Shown: piece by piece, positions 55,405-64,000 of the stretch
Layout of the letters: the number at the start of each line of letters is the position of its first letter
How positions within the stretch are numbered: position 1 is the first letter of the stretch
Assembly: GCA_964488865.1 (NCBI GenBank)
Contig: CAZAWR010000034.1
Location: 25,747-89,746 of the forward strand
From: MWCO01 sp964488865
GTDB lineage: Bacteria > Myxococcota_A > Polyangia > Polyangiales > Polyangiaceae
Reading direction: 5' to 3'
DNA length: 64,000 nucleotides
Position numbers and translations under genes: made by a program
The notes under the pieces: generated by a model
The model's input: the letters and a program-made list of their open reading frames with translations, nothing else
Databases searched by the model: none
Told to the model about the DNA's origin: nothing

Positions 55405-55911
55405 TCAGGCAAACGGCGTTCGGAACAACTGGATCAACGAGTACACCATCATCGCCACGGACATCGCGAGGAAGGCGATCTTGATGGGGTTTCGGCGCAG
55501 GGTCGACGCGAGTCCCGCGAAGAACAGGGTCACCGTGAACAGCACCGTGGTCAGCGTGAACTGATCCCCCCTTTGGTTCGCGAGCTGTCCCTCCGCGATG
55601 AGCTTGTTGCCATCGTCCGTGAGCTGGCGGAACACGCGATCCTTCTTCTTCTCGTACTCCGGGGACTCGAAGAAAAGTGGCTTGCCCAGCTTGTCGAATT
55701 CCGCGTCGATCTCCTTCTGCAGCTTGACCCACTCCGCTTCGAGCGCGTCGTACTGCGTTCTCGCCGCCTCGTTGGACGCGATGGCCTCAGCAATCTCTTC
55801 CTCCTCTGCGTATTCGTCGAGACCGAGGGGCCCGATCAGCGCGATCTGCTTCTCGACCACCGCCACCTGCTTGTCCTCGAGCACGAGAATCGCCTTCACG
55901 CGCTCGATCAA
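55405..55911 (-). CDS. Coiled-coil membrane protein, 168 aa
   Basis: The 168-residue product begins with an acidic, alpha-helical, probably coiled-coil N-terminal domain (residues 1-110: EKQIALIGPLGLDEYAEEEEIAEAIASNEAARTQYDALEAEW), then has two transmembrane helices (about 118-140 and 145-163). The shape recalls DUF4337-like bacterial membrane proteins; function unknown. Start is uncertain: a TTG at 55911 immediately after an in-frame stop, or a GTG 12 bases further in. The gene is 36 bases downstream of the phosphatase gene's start on the complementary strand order (it lies upstream of that gene) and may be cotranscribed with it. Confidence 0.7.
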   Translation of the reverse strand: MIERVKAILVLEDKQVAVVEKQIALIGPLGLDEYAEEEEIAEAIASNEAARTQYDALEAEWVKLQKEIDAEFDKLGKPLFFESPEYEKKKDRVFRQLTDDGNKLIAEGQLANQRGDQFTLTTVLFTVTLFFAGLASTLRRNPIKIAFLAMSVAMMVYSLIQLFRTPFA

Positions 55912-56217
55912 CTAGGGTGGCAGGGACGGGGTCGCAGGTCGGGGAAAGGCGGACGCGATGCACTGCGCGATCGAGAGCGCCTCGAGCGTTCTCGCGAATC
56001 GCACCCGCCACAGGTCACACCCCTCACGGACGTTTCTCCCCTCGCGGTACTGCAAACGGAACGTCCACGTTGGTCTTGCTCCGTCCTTGCGCGGAGCTAA
56101 GCTCCTGCAGCCACTCGTGCCACCCTCTATCCGCATGGGGTGAGACACAATCCCGTTCACGTCGCCATGCTGCCCGGACGATATCTACGTGACGGACGGC
56201 AAGAGGTAGTGGAGCCC
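55912..56217. other. Divergent intergenic region, 306 bases
   Basis: It lies between the coiled-coil membrane protein gene and the metalloprotease gene. I found no gene, repeat, or clear promoter element. A start-like ATG at 56140 in frame with the protease lacks a signal peptide behind it and was not used. Confidence 0.45.
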
Positions 56218-58458
56218 ATGAGGAAATCGTTCGCGCTCGGCTCGGTTGCGGTGGCTGCGGCCATCGCGTTCTCGTTCTCCGCCCATGGCGCCGAGTGGCA
56301 CCAGGGAGCGCCAGCGCACCGAAGCGTCTCCTCCCATCCTTCCACCGCCGCTCGCTCTTATCTCACCGCGCACGCAGCCCAGTTGCGCATCGAGGGCATC
56401 GACCTCCAGCCTCGCCGCGTGATTCCACTTCGGTCGCTGCAGACCGTGCGATACGCACAGCGCCATGACCAACTGCCGGTGGTGGGTGGGTCCGCGATGG
56501 TGCGGGTCGGCCCCGACGGCACCGTTCGGGTGGCCGTCATCGACGTGGCACGAAACCTCACCGTGTCTACCGTGCCCACGATCGATCAGGCGCGAGCGCT
56601 CGCGGACGTCGCTGCGTTTCTGGGGCAACCCTTGTCCTCGAACCACGCGCACACCAGCTTGGTCGTGTTGCCCTACGACGACGTCGGCGGGGTGCTGGCC
56701 TGGCACGTGGACGTCTTGCTTCGGCACGGCATGCACCGCTTCGCCGTCGATGCCCACCGGGGAGGTATCGTTCAGCATCACTCCCTGGCGCGCGATGCCC
56801 TCGGCCGGGTGTGGGAGGTCAACCCGATCGTCACGCCTTCTCTGACGGAACACGAGCTCACACACCTCACACCCACCTCTGCCACGAGCCTGACAGGGTT
56901 CGAGGGCGCGATGACCGTGCGCGGGTACGTGTCCGGTGACCTCCTGTACGGAAGCGTCCAGACGAAGCAGACGGCACCCAGCGAGGGTGAGGACTTCCTC
57001 TTCTCACCCAACCTCGACCCGTGGTCGGGCAGCGACCCCTTCGGTGAGGTGATGGGGTACTACCACACCGCGCGCATACGCACCTTCTTCGAGGAAACCC
57101 TCGGAGTGGACATGACCGGGAACGAATACAGCCTGACGGTCGTGACCGGGTACGCGCCGGAATCGAGCCCGGAGTACACGTCCAACGCCTTCTACTCGCC
57201 CTGGCCGCCGAACTACCCGGGCCTCCCCGGCAACCCGCGCAACGTCATCTGTCTGGGGCGAGGCCACGCGGAGAACCTGTCCCACGACTCCGACGTGTTG
57301 CTCCACGAGTTCACGCACTACATGAGCCACAACGCGCTCGAATACGGCGACTCGGGGGACTTTGATGCGTTCGGCTACGCGGCCATGCCCGGAGCGATCA
57401 ACGAGGGGACCGCGGACTACTTCTCTTCCACGCTCAACAACGAGCCGCAGGTGGGCGAGTACGCCCTCGGCGCGTGGGCGCGCAACCTCGACGAGCCCGC
57501 CGGCAGGTGCCCCGACAACGTGTTCGGAGAATCCCACGAAGACGGCAAGCTCATCGGCAGCACGGGGTGGGCGCTTCGAAAGACCTTCGGCCGCGAGACC
57601 GCCGACCAGCTCGTGTGGGGCGCCATGTCCCTGCTGGGCAACCGGGCCACCTTCGGAGACTTCGGTCGGGGACTCGTACAAACGGCCCAGGACCTCGACC
57701 TCGACGACACCCAGATCAGCCATATCGAAGCCGTCCTGGCCGAGCGCGGCCTCGACGATTGCGATCGAGCCCTCGAAGTCAATGGAAAACCCAGGACCAC
57801 CTATGTCCTCGGGCTCGGAGACCTCGGCGCGTACATGGGCGCGTCGTGCTCCGAAATGAAGGCCCGCGGCGTCGTGATGTCCTCTCTCTTCCAGTTCGTG
57901 TACACGCCCAGCCCGGATGACACGTCCCTCACCCTCGACTTCGACCTCACGAACGCGTGGGGCGGCAGCGATGACCTCAACTGGCGGGTCCTGGTTCGAC
58001 GCAACCAGATGGTGAACGTCAACCCGAGCGGCGCGGTGCCCATGGTCGGGCTGCCGGATTACGCCATGATGGACATCACCACGAAGCATGCCCAGCTCGT
58101 CATCGACGCCACCAGCGAGCCCGCCTTCGACCCTTCGGTCAGCTACTACGCGGTCGTCCTGAGCGAGAGCTGTCCGACGACGTCCCTGCGGGTACATGCG
58201 AACCCTCCGACGGAGGTGAGTGAGGACGCGGGGACGGATGCGATGCCGGAATCGGGTCTTGCGGATGCTGGACTGGACCTCAGGTTCGACAGCGCGACGG
58301 ATGACCATCCGGAGATAACCGCAGAGATGCAGCCTGGGGGAGGATGCGCGTGTGGCACGCGGCGTGAGGTGGGGCGCTTTGCTGGCGTGTCGGTGCTTGC
58401 GCTGGCCGCTGCGCTTGCCCTCGTGCGAAGACGTCGCCAGGGCTTGGGCGTGGACTGA
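56218..58458 (+). CDS. Secreted M4/M36-type metalloprotease with MYXO-CTERM-like tail
   Basis: A 746-residue zinc protease. ATG 56218 starts a signal peptide (MRKSFALGSVAVAAAIAFSFSAHG). A propeptide of FTP-like character (about 35-215) precedes the catalytic domain. The zinc site reads HEFTH at 363-367 and NEGTAD at 395-400, matching the gluzincin NExxxD motif, so it should be active. About 250 residues of beta-rich C-terminal domain and an Asp/Pro/Ala linker lead to GGCACG, a hydrophobic helix and RRRR, a MYXO-CTERM-like sorting tail shared with the serine protease at 7620. It converges with malQ without any gap. Confidence 0.92.
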   Translation: MRKSFALGSVAVAAAIAFSFSAHGAEWHQGAPAHRSVSSHPSTAARSYLTAHAAQLRIEGIDLQPRRVIPLRSLQTVRYAQRHDQLPVVGGSAMVRVGPDGTVRVAVIDVARNLTVSTVPTIDQARALADVAAFLGQPLSSNHAHTSLVVLPYDDVGGVLAWHVDVLLRHGMHRFAVDAHRGGIVQHHSLARDALGRVWEVNPIVTPSLTEHELTHLTPTSATSLTGFEGAMTVRGYVSGDLLYGSVQTKQTAPSEGEDFLFSPNLDPWSGSDPFGEVMGYYHTARIRTFFEETLGVDMTGNEYSLTVVTGYAPESSPEYTSNAFYSPWPPNYPGLPGNPRNVICLGRGHAENLSHDSDVLLHEFTHYMSHNALEYGDSGDFDAFGYAAMPGAINEGTADYFSSTLNNEPQVGEYALGAWARNLDEPAGRCPDNVFGESHEDGKLIGSTGWALRKTFGRETADQLVWGAMSLLGNRATFGDFGRGLVQTAQDLDLDDTQISHIEAVLAERGLDDCDRALEVNGKPRTTYVLGLGDLGAYMGASCSEMKARGVVMSSLFQFVYTPSPDDTSLTLDFDLTNAWGGSDDLNWRVLVRRNQMVNVNPSGAVPMVGLPDYAMMDITTKHAQLVIDATSEPAFDPSVSYYAVVLSESCPTTSLRVHANPPTEVSEDAGTDAMPESGLADAGLDLRFDSATDDHPEITAEMQPGGGCACGTRREVGRFAGVSVLALAAALALVRRRRQGLGVD

Positions 58459-59982
58459 TCAGGCCGCCTGGGCCTCGGACAGGGCATGCGCAGGCTGACG
58501 CTCGTACAGATCGACGAGCTGGCGGAGCTTGGCTGCCACTGCGGCATGGGGCTGCTCGGTCAAACGGAAAGCCCACCACGCACCGAGCTGGCCGGGCATA
58601 TTCATGCGAGCCTCGCTGCCGAGGCCGAGCACGTCTTGCATGGGAACGATCACCGTGTCCGCGACCGTACCGAAGGCCGCACGAATCATGGCCCAATGAA
58701 TCGAGGCGCCCGAGGTGTTGAGGTAGGACTGCACGAACGCACGGTCCTTGGCCGGCAGCGTCCGGAACCAGCCCACCGTGGTGTCGTTGTCATGCGTGCC
58801 CGTGTACACGACCGTGTTGCGCTCCGCGCGGTGAGGCGCGTAGCAGCGATCGTCGTCCGCCCCGAACCCGAACTGCAGCACGTGCATGCCCGGGACTTGG
58901 TGTCGATCACGGAGCGATCGCACCTCGTCCGTGATCAAGCCGAGGTCCTCGGCAATGAGGGGAAGGCCTCCGAAGTGGTCGCGAATGGCATCGAAGAAGC
59001 CGTCCCCGGGCCCCTTCACCCACGTGCCGCGCCGGGCATCGACGTGGTCCGCCGGCACCTCCCACGCAGCCTCGAACCCGCGGAAGTGGTCCAGCCGCAC
59101 GATGTCGGCGAGCGAGAGGGCCATCTTCATGCGGTCCAACCACCACGCGAAACCTTCCTTCGCATGGGCTTGCCAGTCGTACAGGGGATTGCCCCAGAGC
59201 TGTCCCGTGGCGGAAAAGTAGTCTGGCGGAACGCCCGCCACCACGTGAGGCACCAAGTCCGCATCGATCTTGAACAGCTCGGGCTTCGCCCAGACTGCGT
59301 CGCTGTCGAAGGCGACGAAGATTGGCACGTCTCCCACGATGCGAACGCCACGTTTGTGCGCGTAGGCCCGAAGCGCTCCCCACTGCTCGAAGAACAGGAA
59401 CTGCATGACGCTGCGATGCTGGATGTCGGTCGCCAGGTCTTTCTTCGCGCGCTCCAACGCCTTGGGATCCCGACGACGCAGGTCGTCGTCCCACACGCGT
59501 ATCGACTTGCCGCCATGCGCCTGCTTCACGGCCTCGAACAGGGCGTAGTCCTCCAGCCACCACGCGTGTTCCTTCTGAAACGCCTCGAGCTTGGCGTGCC
59601 TCTCGGGGGAAGCCTTCGCGAGGAAGCGCTCCGCGGCCAGACGAAGCATGGCCATCTTGAACGGGATGACGGCGCAGTAGTCGACACGAGAGGTCGACTT
59701 CGGCGAAGCAGCCAGCTCGGAGGACAGGAGCAGCCCTTCGGAAACGAGGGTGTCGAGGTCGATGAGCAGTGGGTTACCGGCGAAGGTGCTCAGCGCGGCG
59801 TAGGGGGAGTCCCCGTATCCGGTGGGGCCGAGGGGAAGGACCTGCCAGAGGGACTGTCCGGCGGCGTTCAAGAAGTCGACGAAGGCGCGGGCGTGAGAGC
59901 CGAGCGAGCCGATACCGTGAGGGCCGGGCAGGGAGGTGGGGTGAAGCAGGATCCCGGACGATCGGACTGTGGTTGATTCCAT
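58459..59982 (-). CDS. malQ: 4-alpha-glucanotransferase
   Basis: The 507-residue protein starts with MESTTVRSSGILLHPTSLPGPHGIGSLG, the usual MalQ beginning, and contains family motifs GYGDSPYAALSTFAGNPLLIDL, VGDVPIFVAFDSDAVW, IVRLDHFRGFEAAWEVP with catalytic Asp, LIAEDLGLITDEVR with the acid/base Glu, and TGTHDNDTT. It transfers maltodextrin segments between glucans and helps use maltose and glycogen. It is about the short bacterial length without the long N-terminal insert of E. coli MalQ. The 182-base upstream gap to the divergent yhbY gene contains an AT-rich patch (60021-60050). Confidence 0.96.
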   Translation of the reverse strand: MESTTVRSSGILLHPTSLPGPHGIGSLGSHARAFVDFLNAAGQSLWQVLPLGPTGYGDSPYAALSTFAGNPLLIDLDTLVSEGLLLSSELAASPKSTSRVDYCAVIPFKMAMLRLAAERFLAKASPERHAKLEAFQKEHAWWLEDYALFEAVKQAHGGKSIRVWDDDLRRRDPKALERAKKDLATDIQHRSVMQFLFFEQWGALRAYAHKRGVRIVGDVPIFVAFDSDAVWAKPELFKIDADLVPHVVAGVPPDYFSATGQLWGNPLYDWQAHAKEGFAWWLDRMKMALSLADIVRLDHFRGFEAAWEVPADHVDARRGTWVKGPGDGFFDAIRDHFGGLPLIAEDLGLITDEVRSLRDRHQVPGMHVLQFGFGADDDRCYAPHRAERNTVVYTGTHDNDTTVGWFRTLPAKDRAFVQSYLNTSGASIHWAMIRAAFGTVADTVIVPMQDVLGLGSEARMNMPGQLGAWWAFRLTEQPHAAVAAKLRQLVDLYERQPAHALSEAQAA

Positions 59983-60164
59983 GGCGGCGGGAATTTTCTC
60001 AAGGTTGCGGGAGCCGAACGGTTGTATGATCAGTCATTACAAGGTTTTTGCCCAAAGCGCTACCCAAACTTGAGTGACGCTTTTGGAGCCCTGCCCCGTG
60101 GCCGCTCGGTCCGATTCCGCCCACCTTGACCGGACGGTCCCTAGGGTGCAGGAGGACGTACACC

Positions 60165-60503
60165 ATGACTCCGTTGACCGGAAAGCAAAGAAGACACCTG
60201 CGAGCCCTCGGCCATGACCTGGACCCCGTGGTGCGGGTTGGCAAGGGGGGGATCACCGACGGCTTGATCGCCGCGGTCTCACAAGCACTGGAGGACCATG
60301 AGCTGATCAAGGTCAAGGTCCTGGAGGAATCTTCCCAGGACCGGAAGGAGGCCGCCGGCCAGATCGCCGAGCGATGCGACGCCTGCGAGGTGCAGGTCCT
60401 CGGACGAAACGTGCTCTTGTACCGTCGTCATCCCAAGGAGCCCAAGATCGTACTGCCCGGAAAGGGCGCGCCATCCGGCAAGGACAACGACACCGCCTCC
60501 TGA
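60165..60503 (+). CDS. yhbY: Ribosome assembly RNA-binding protein YhbY (CRM domain)
   Basis: A 112-residue CRM-domain protein. ATG 60165 follows AGGAGG at 60150-60155. The sequence opens with PLTGKQRRHLRALGHDLDPVVRVGKGGITDGLI, containing the GxGG-type loop (VGKGGI) that binds RNA, followed by EDHELIKVKVLEES and LGRNVLLYRRHP. In E. coli the protein associates with pre-50S particles. The tail is extended by about 14 polar residues. It is followed by the lipoprotein gene at 60595. Confidence 0.95.
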   Translation: MTPLTGKQRRHLRALGHDLDPVVRVGKGGITDGLIAAVSQALEDHELIKVKVLEESSQDRKEAAGQIAERCDACEVQVLGRNVLLYRRHPKEPKIVLPGKGAPSGKDNDTAS

Positions 60504-60594
60504 TCCCTCCTCTTTTCACATTTGCCTCCCGGAACCAGACCTGTCCTTTGGTATGCTTCCGTCCACTTCGGTTCAACCGGGAGGAGCGAACGAG

Positions 60595-61167
60595 ATGTCC
60601 TCGAGATGGGCCTTGCCGTGCGTGGTGCTTGCCGTGGCCGCAACCTTGGCGCTGCCCGGTTGCTGCAAGAACAACAACGACAACTCCGGTACTACCGTCG
60701 ATCCGCCACTGATCGATACGCCCCCACCCCCTCCGACCGCCACCAACTCCGTCATTGAGTTCAACAAGGTGCCGCTGAAGGTCGATCTGCCCGCGGGCTG
60801 GAGCCAGACCCAGAACACGGCCCAGTGGCTCGTCTATCGCCCCGCCGGCGGGGGCGCTCTGGTCGCCATGTCCGGCGAGAAGAGCTGCACCCTCGTCATC
60901 GACCGCTTCGCGGGGGCCCTGCGCGAGCTTGGGCTCACCAATGTCGTCTGGGGCAAGCCGGACCACACCCAGATCAACGGTCTGCGCGCGAAGGTGGCCG
61001 CCGGGACCGCCATCGAAGCCAACCAGCTATCCTACGTGAAGTACTCGCTGACTTACGCCTCGGGCGGCCAAGGCTGCCTCATCACCCTGTACAACGTCTG
61101 GCAAAGCCGCGCCGGCGACTACAGGGCAACCGCCGACCAGATCATCACGTCCGTCCGGCCGAAGTAG
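60595..61167 (+). CDS. Lipoprotein of unknown function, 190 aa
   Basis: ATG 60595 follows GGGAGGAG by 6-8 bases. The signal peptide (SSRWALPCVVLAVAATLALPGCCKN) ends in a lipobox-like LPGC. A Pro/Thr-rich linker leads to a compact domain (about 55-190): EFNKVPLKVDLPAGWSQTQNTAQWLVYRPAGGGALVAMSG and NQLSYVKYSLTYASGGQGCLITLYNV, with a mixed alpha/beta pattern resembling small PsbP/DUF1795-like lipoproteins that are often found in this phylum; that resemblance is weak. Monocistronic as far as seen. Confidence 0.85.
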   Translation: MSSRWALPCVVLAVAATLALPGCCKNNNDNSGTTVDPPLIDTPPPPPTATNSVIEFNKVPLKVDLPAGWSQTQNTAQWLVYRPAGGGALVAMSGEKSCTLVIDRFAGALRELGLTNVVWGKPDHTQINGLRAKVAAGTAIEANQLSYVKYSLTYASGGQGCLITLYNVWQSRAGDYRATADQIITSVRPK

Positions 61168-61316
61168 GGTCGGCAAGAAGGGGGGGGCGACGCGAACACG
61201 GCATCCGCTTGCTGGCAGTCGTCCCGGACAGAGAGCTCACACACCAGACGCTGGAGGCATCGACCGCAGGCCAGAGCACCTCGAGCGGGTCGCTGCCCCG
61301 AAAGGACGAATTGACC

Positions 61317-62912
61317 ATGAAAGCCTCTGAAGCAGAAAGCACCTACGGCCTCGACAACCACGGCATCCGGAACATCGGCCAGGTGCACTGGAACCTTCGC
61401 ACCACCGTGCTCTACGAGCACATCATCCGACGGCAAGAGGGACACATCGGGCACCTCGGCCCCATCATCGTGCGAACCGGCATGCACACAGGGCGCGCCG
61501 CCAAGGACAAGTACATCGTCAAGCAGCCGGGGACCGAAGAGCAGATCTGGTGGCACGCGTCCAACCAACCGCTGTCCATCGAGCAGTTCGACCGCCTTCG
61601 CTTGCGTCTCATGGCCTACCTGCAGGGCTCCGACCTATACGTACAGGACTGCTACGCCGGCGCCGACCCCCGCTATCGCCTCAAGGTACGCGTCGTCAAC
61701 GAGACCGCGTGGCACAACCTGTTCATCCGCAACATGTTCGTGCGCCCGCCCGTCAACGAACTCGCAAGCTTCGTCCCGGACCTCACCATCATCCACACCC
61801 CGAGCTTCCAGGCCCTCCCCGGCGTCGACGGGCCCGAGCGGGAGGCCTTCGTCGTCATCGACGTGCAGCGCCAGGTGGTGCTCATCGGCGGGACTTCCTA
61901 CGCCGGCGAGATGAAGAAGTCGGTGTTCAGCGTCTTGAACTACCTGCTGCCCAAGCGCGGCGTCCTGTCCATGCACGCCTCCGCGAACGTCGGCAAGGAC
62001 GGTGACGTGGCCGTCTTCTTCGGGCTGAGCGGCACGGGCAAGACCACCCTGTCCACCGACCCGGAACGTCGCCTCATTGGCGACGACGAGCACGGGTGGT
62101 CCGACGACGGCGTGTTCAACTTCGAGGGTGGCTGCTATGCGAAGGTCATCCGGCTGTCGAAGGAGTCGGAGCCGCAGATCTACGAATGCACCCGCAAGTT
62201 CGGGACCATCCTCGAGAACGTGACGTTCGACCCTTGGACGCGGAGGCTGGACCTGAACGACGACACGCTCACGGAGAACACGCGAGCGGCGTACCCGATT
62301 TCGCATGTCCCCAACTCGCTGCTCGAGGGGATGGCGGGGCACCCCCGCAACGTGATCATGCTCACCTGTGACGCGTTCGGCGTCATGCCCCCGATCGCGC
62401 GATTGACGCCCGACCAGGCGATGTACCACTTCATGTCCGGGTACACAGCAAAGGTGGCGGGCACGGAGCGTGGGGTGACGGAGCCCACGGCCACGTTCAG
62501 CGCGTGCTTCGGACAGCCCTTCATGCTGCTTCACCCCTACGAGTACGCCAAGCTGCTCGCGGACAAGATCCAGAAGCACAGCGCCGATTGTTGGCTCATC
62601 AACACGGGTTGGACCGGCGGGCCTGCCGGAGTCGGCAAGCGGCACTCCATCGAGCACACGCGAGCGCTCGTCCGCGGCGCCCTGTCGGGCAAGCTCCACG
62701 ATGCCCCCACCCGGCAAGACCCGGTGTTCGGCTTCCACGTCCCGCTCGCATGCGAGGGAGTCCCTCCCTCCGTGCTCGACACCCGGGGCACCTGGGCCGA
62801 CCAGGCCGCCTACGACAAGAAGGCCGCCCAGCTCGCCTCCGCCTTCAAGCAGAACTTCGAGAAGTACGAGGCAGTCGCCCCCAAAGAAGTCACCCTGGCG
62901 GGACCGATGTAA
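61317..62912 (+). CDS. pckA: Phosphoenolpyruvate carboxykinase (ATP)
   Basis: The 531-residue enzyme converts oxaloacetate and ATP to phosphoenolpyruvate, CO2 and ADP, the first committed gluconeogenic step. The kinase-1 P-loop GLSGTGKT occupies residues 236-243; the kinase-2 region reads DDEHGWSDDGVFNFEGGCYAK; RTGMHTGRAAKDKYIV and MLTCDAFGVMPPIARLTPDQA are also family signatures. Length matches the ATP-dependent family. ATG 61317 follows AAAGGACG at a fair distance. It could handle C4 acids imported by the DASS transporter at 27704. A hairpin follows its stop. Confidence 0.96.
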   Translation: MKASEAESTYGLDNHGIRNIGQVHWNLRTTVLYEHIIRRQEGHIGHLGPIIVRTGMHTGRAAKDKYIVKQPGTEEQIWWHASNQPLSIEQFDRLRLRLMAYLQGSDLYVQDCYAGADPRYRLKVRVVNETAWHNLFIRNMFVRPPVNELASFVPDLTIIHTPSFQALPGVDGPEREAFVVIDVQRQVVLIGGTSYAGEMKKSVFSVLNYLLPKRGVLSMHASANVGKDGDVAVFFGLSGTGKTTLSTDPERRLIGDDEHGWSDDGVFNFEGGCYAKVIRLSKESEPQIYECTRKFGTILENVTFDPWTRRLDLNDDTLTENTRAAYPISHVPNSLLEGMAGHPRNVIMLTCDAFGVMPPIARLTPDQAMYHFMSGYTAKVAGTERGVTEPTATFSACFGQPFMLLHPYEYAKLLADKIQKHSADCWLINTGWTGGPAGVGKRHSIEHTRALVRGALSGKLHDAPTRQDPVFGFHVPLACEGVPPSVLDTRGTWADQAAYDKKAAQLASAFKQNFEKYEAVAPKEVTLAGPM

Positions 62913-62950
62913 CCCCCCGCGGAACTGAACGCCCCTCGCGGCAATGGCTT

Positions 62951-62969
62951 CCACAGAGAGTCTCTGTGG
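62951..62969. terminator. Bidirectional terminator hairpin
   Basis: A 9-base perfect inverted repeat, CCACAGAGA (62951-62959) and TCTCTGTGG (62961-62969), lies between convergent pckA and the edge gene. Only one base separates the arms, so the inner pairs would open to form the loop. No T-tract follows. Confidence 0.5.
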
Positions 62970-63032
62970 GGTGTAGTTGCTGGTACCCGGCTGATGCGGC
63001 GGAGCGCGTGGCGAGCCATCCACCCCCAGACC

Positions 63033-64000
63033 TTACGGAGCAATACCGGAACAACCGTGGGCCTTGCGCACGCGGTCCATCATGTCGCGAAGATCGGGGT
63101 GCCGAATCGCATCGAGGTAACGTGTTTCTGTGGTGCTCGGCGTCCAATCGGGATGCGCCGAGAATGCATCGTAGTAGAGCAACGTCTGCCCCCACAGCGC
63201 GAGCATCGCCTCGCGAACATTGAAGTCTCCCACCATGTCGGCGAAGTCGCTGGGGCGGTGCTGCTCCGCCCACAGGAAGTAGCGGGGCGCCGCCCACGCG
63301 AAGTGGAGCATGAATCCCATGTCGAAGTCCTTCAGATCGTCGAAGGGCAGCTTCGAGCACAGAAGGTAGCTCAGCGCGACCGAATGCACGTACTGCGCCC
63401 ACTCGTCGAACATCGTCTGGAGGCCCTGGTCGCTGGTGATCTCTCCCGGCTTGAAGTAGTCGTTGGCCGCGCCGTCGGGGATGGCGCTGGCGTAGCTATC
63501 GTTGAATATCTCGCTTCGCGGGAAGTAGTCGCTGACCGGGATCGGTAGGTGGTAGTCCTTCGACATGTGGTAGGTCCAGCCTTTCTGCCAATCGAGGTCC
63601 CACATGTGTCCGCACTCGTGTACCGCCAAACCGATGTTGTTGTACCAACCCCACCCGGTATATCCCATGTACTCGTTCGTGCAGCTGAGGTCACTGCGCA
63701 GGATGTCCGCGCCAAAGGGCCAGGTGGCATCGAGCATCGCGAGGGCGATGGCTGTACCCTGACTCGCTGGGGGCTCCGGCTCCAGCTGCGCCACCCAACC
63801 ACCGATATCCACGCTCAGGTCCGGCAGAACCTCGCAGTACTTCCCGTCCGTGCACTGGGGGTCTGTGAGCTCTGCGTACAGAGCGCCAGCGCCGACGCAG
63901 CTCGACGGGGTCCCACCGCTTCCACCTGTGCCGCCGCCGCCCGTTACTGCTGCGCCGGTGCCGCCACTGCCTCCCGTTTCTCCGCCGCCGGAGCCCCCCG
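63033..64000 (-). CDS. Gly-rich-linker putative metallopeptidase (N-terminus beyond window)
   Basis: The frame is open to the right edge, giving 321 visible residues. The outermost part is a Gly/Ser/Thr/Ala linker (GGSGGGETGGSGGTGAA), as after a lipoprotein signal in this phylum, then a Cys-containing segment, then a domain with VHECGHMWD, an HExxH zinc motif, surrounded by aromatic-rich sequence (GYTGWGWYNNIGLA, HFAWAAPRYFLWAEQH). This suggests a secreted or lipid-anchored zinc peptidase of uncertain clan, with no clear third ligand identified. The stop TAA is at 63033-63035. Confidence 0.8.
   Translation of the reverse strand, partial: GGSGGGETGGSGGTGAAVTGGGGTGGSGGTPSSCVGAGALYAELTDPQCTDGKYCEVLPDLSVDIGGWVAQLEPEPPASQGTAIALAMLDATWPFGADILRSDLSCTNEYMGYTGWGWYNNIGLAVHECGHMWDLDWQKGWTYHMSKDYHLPIPVSDYFPRSEIFNDSYASAIPDGAANDYFKPGEITSDQGLQTMFDEWAQYVHSVALSYLLCSKLPFDDLKDFDMGFMLHFAWAAPRYFLWAEQHRPSDFADMVGDFNVREAMLALWGQTLLYYDAFSAHPDWTPSTTETRYLDAIRHPDLRDMMDRVRKAHGCSGIAP

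Noticed and set aside
60021..60050. AT-rich patch with TTGTA...TACAA between malQ and yhbY
   Set aside because: Arms are short with a bulge; TATGAT could be a -10 box but no -35 is at a correct distance, so I did not annotate a promoter.

Overview
The window reads as a chromosome segment of a high-GC, gene-dense myxobacterium, most likely of the Polyangiales/Sorangiineae type. The grounds are very GC-rich third codon positions, eukaryote-like Ser/Thr kinases with FHA or HEAT-like regions, many multi-domain phosphorelay proteins, lipoproteins with long Gly/Thr-rich linkers, Cys-rich surface repeat proteins, and two secreted proteases ending in a MYXO-CTERM-like tail (Cys motif, hydrophobic helix, Arg cluster). 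I saw no rRNA, tRNA, CRISPR array, insertion sequence or prophage; this looks like resident chromosome.

Layout. 1-5.4 kb: the 3' tail of an unknown gene, two proteins of unknown role, a Ser/Thr kinase and a lipoprotein. 5.4-13.4 kb: a Cys-rich repeat lipoprotein, a trypsin-like protease, a PIG-L deacetylase, a REC-HPt-REC-REC-GGDEF protein with a degenerate GGDEF motif, and a small envelope protein. 13.5-17.8 kb: a tightly overlapping ABC importer operon of the ferric-iron type ending in a membrane-anchored propeller protein. 17.9-22.9 kb: a three-gene operon (multi-pass membrane protein with two copies of a Trp-rich module, a large unknown protein, an FHA protein) whose function I do not recognise.

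23.1-32.1 kb: a complete methylmalonyl-CoA-type biotin-dependent, Na+-pumping decarboxylase operon. Upstream on the same strand lies an operon of a periplasmic-sensing histidine kinase, a two-receiver regulator, a DASS dicarboxylate transporter and a receiver-CBS regulator. A promoter region carrying three GCAAACC/GGTTTGC half-sites lies between them. Together they suggest a regulated C4-dicarboxylate/propionate module coupled to sodium energetics; a PEP carboxykinase near 61 kb fits the same metabolism. 32.4-38 kb: a 7TM-DISM hybrid histidine kinase, a receiver protein, and a CDP-alcohol phosphatidyltransferase/GtrA pair.

38.2-46.6 kb: a caspase-like protein whose catalytic Cys is replaced by Ser, followed by a tiny zinc-ribbon membrane protein; a DUF4156-like lipoprotein; a repeat protein with about 16 four-Cys units behind a TPR-like membrane protein; a Lys-rich protein; and a metallo-beta-lactamase-fold hydrolase. 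46.6-56 kb: an FHA/zinc-ribbon/Ser-Thr kinase, a NifX-FKBP fusion, MetG, a VWA lipoprotein, and a dual-specificity phosphatase fused to a possible macrodomain. 56-64 kb: an M4/M36-type protease, MalQ, YhbY, a lipoprotein, PckA and an edge-truncated HExxH lipoprotein.

Start sites were chosen by Shine-Dalgarno matches, signal peptides and family length. No database search was possible, so family names come from motifs and remembered homology.
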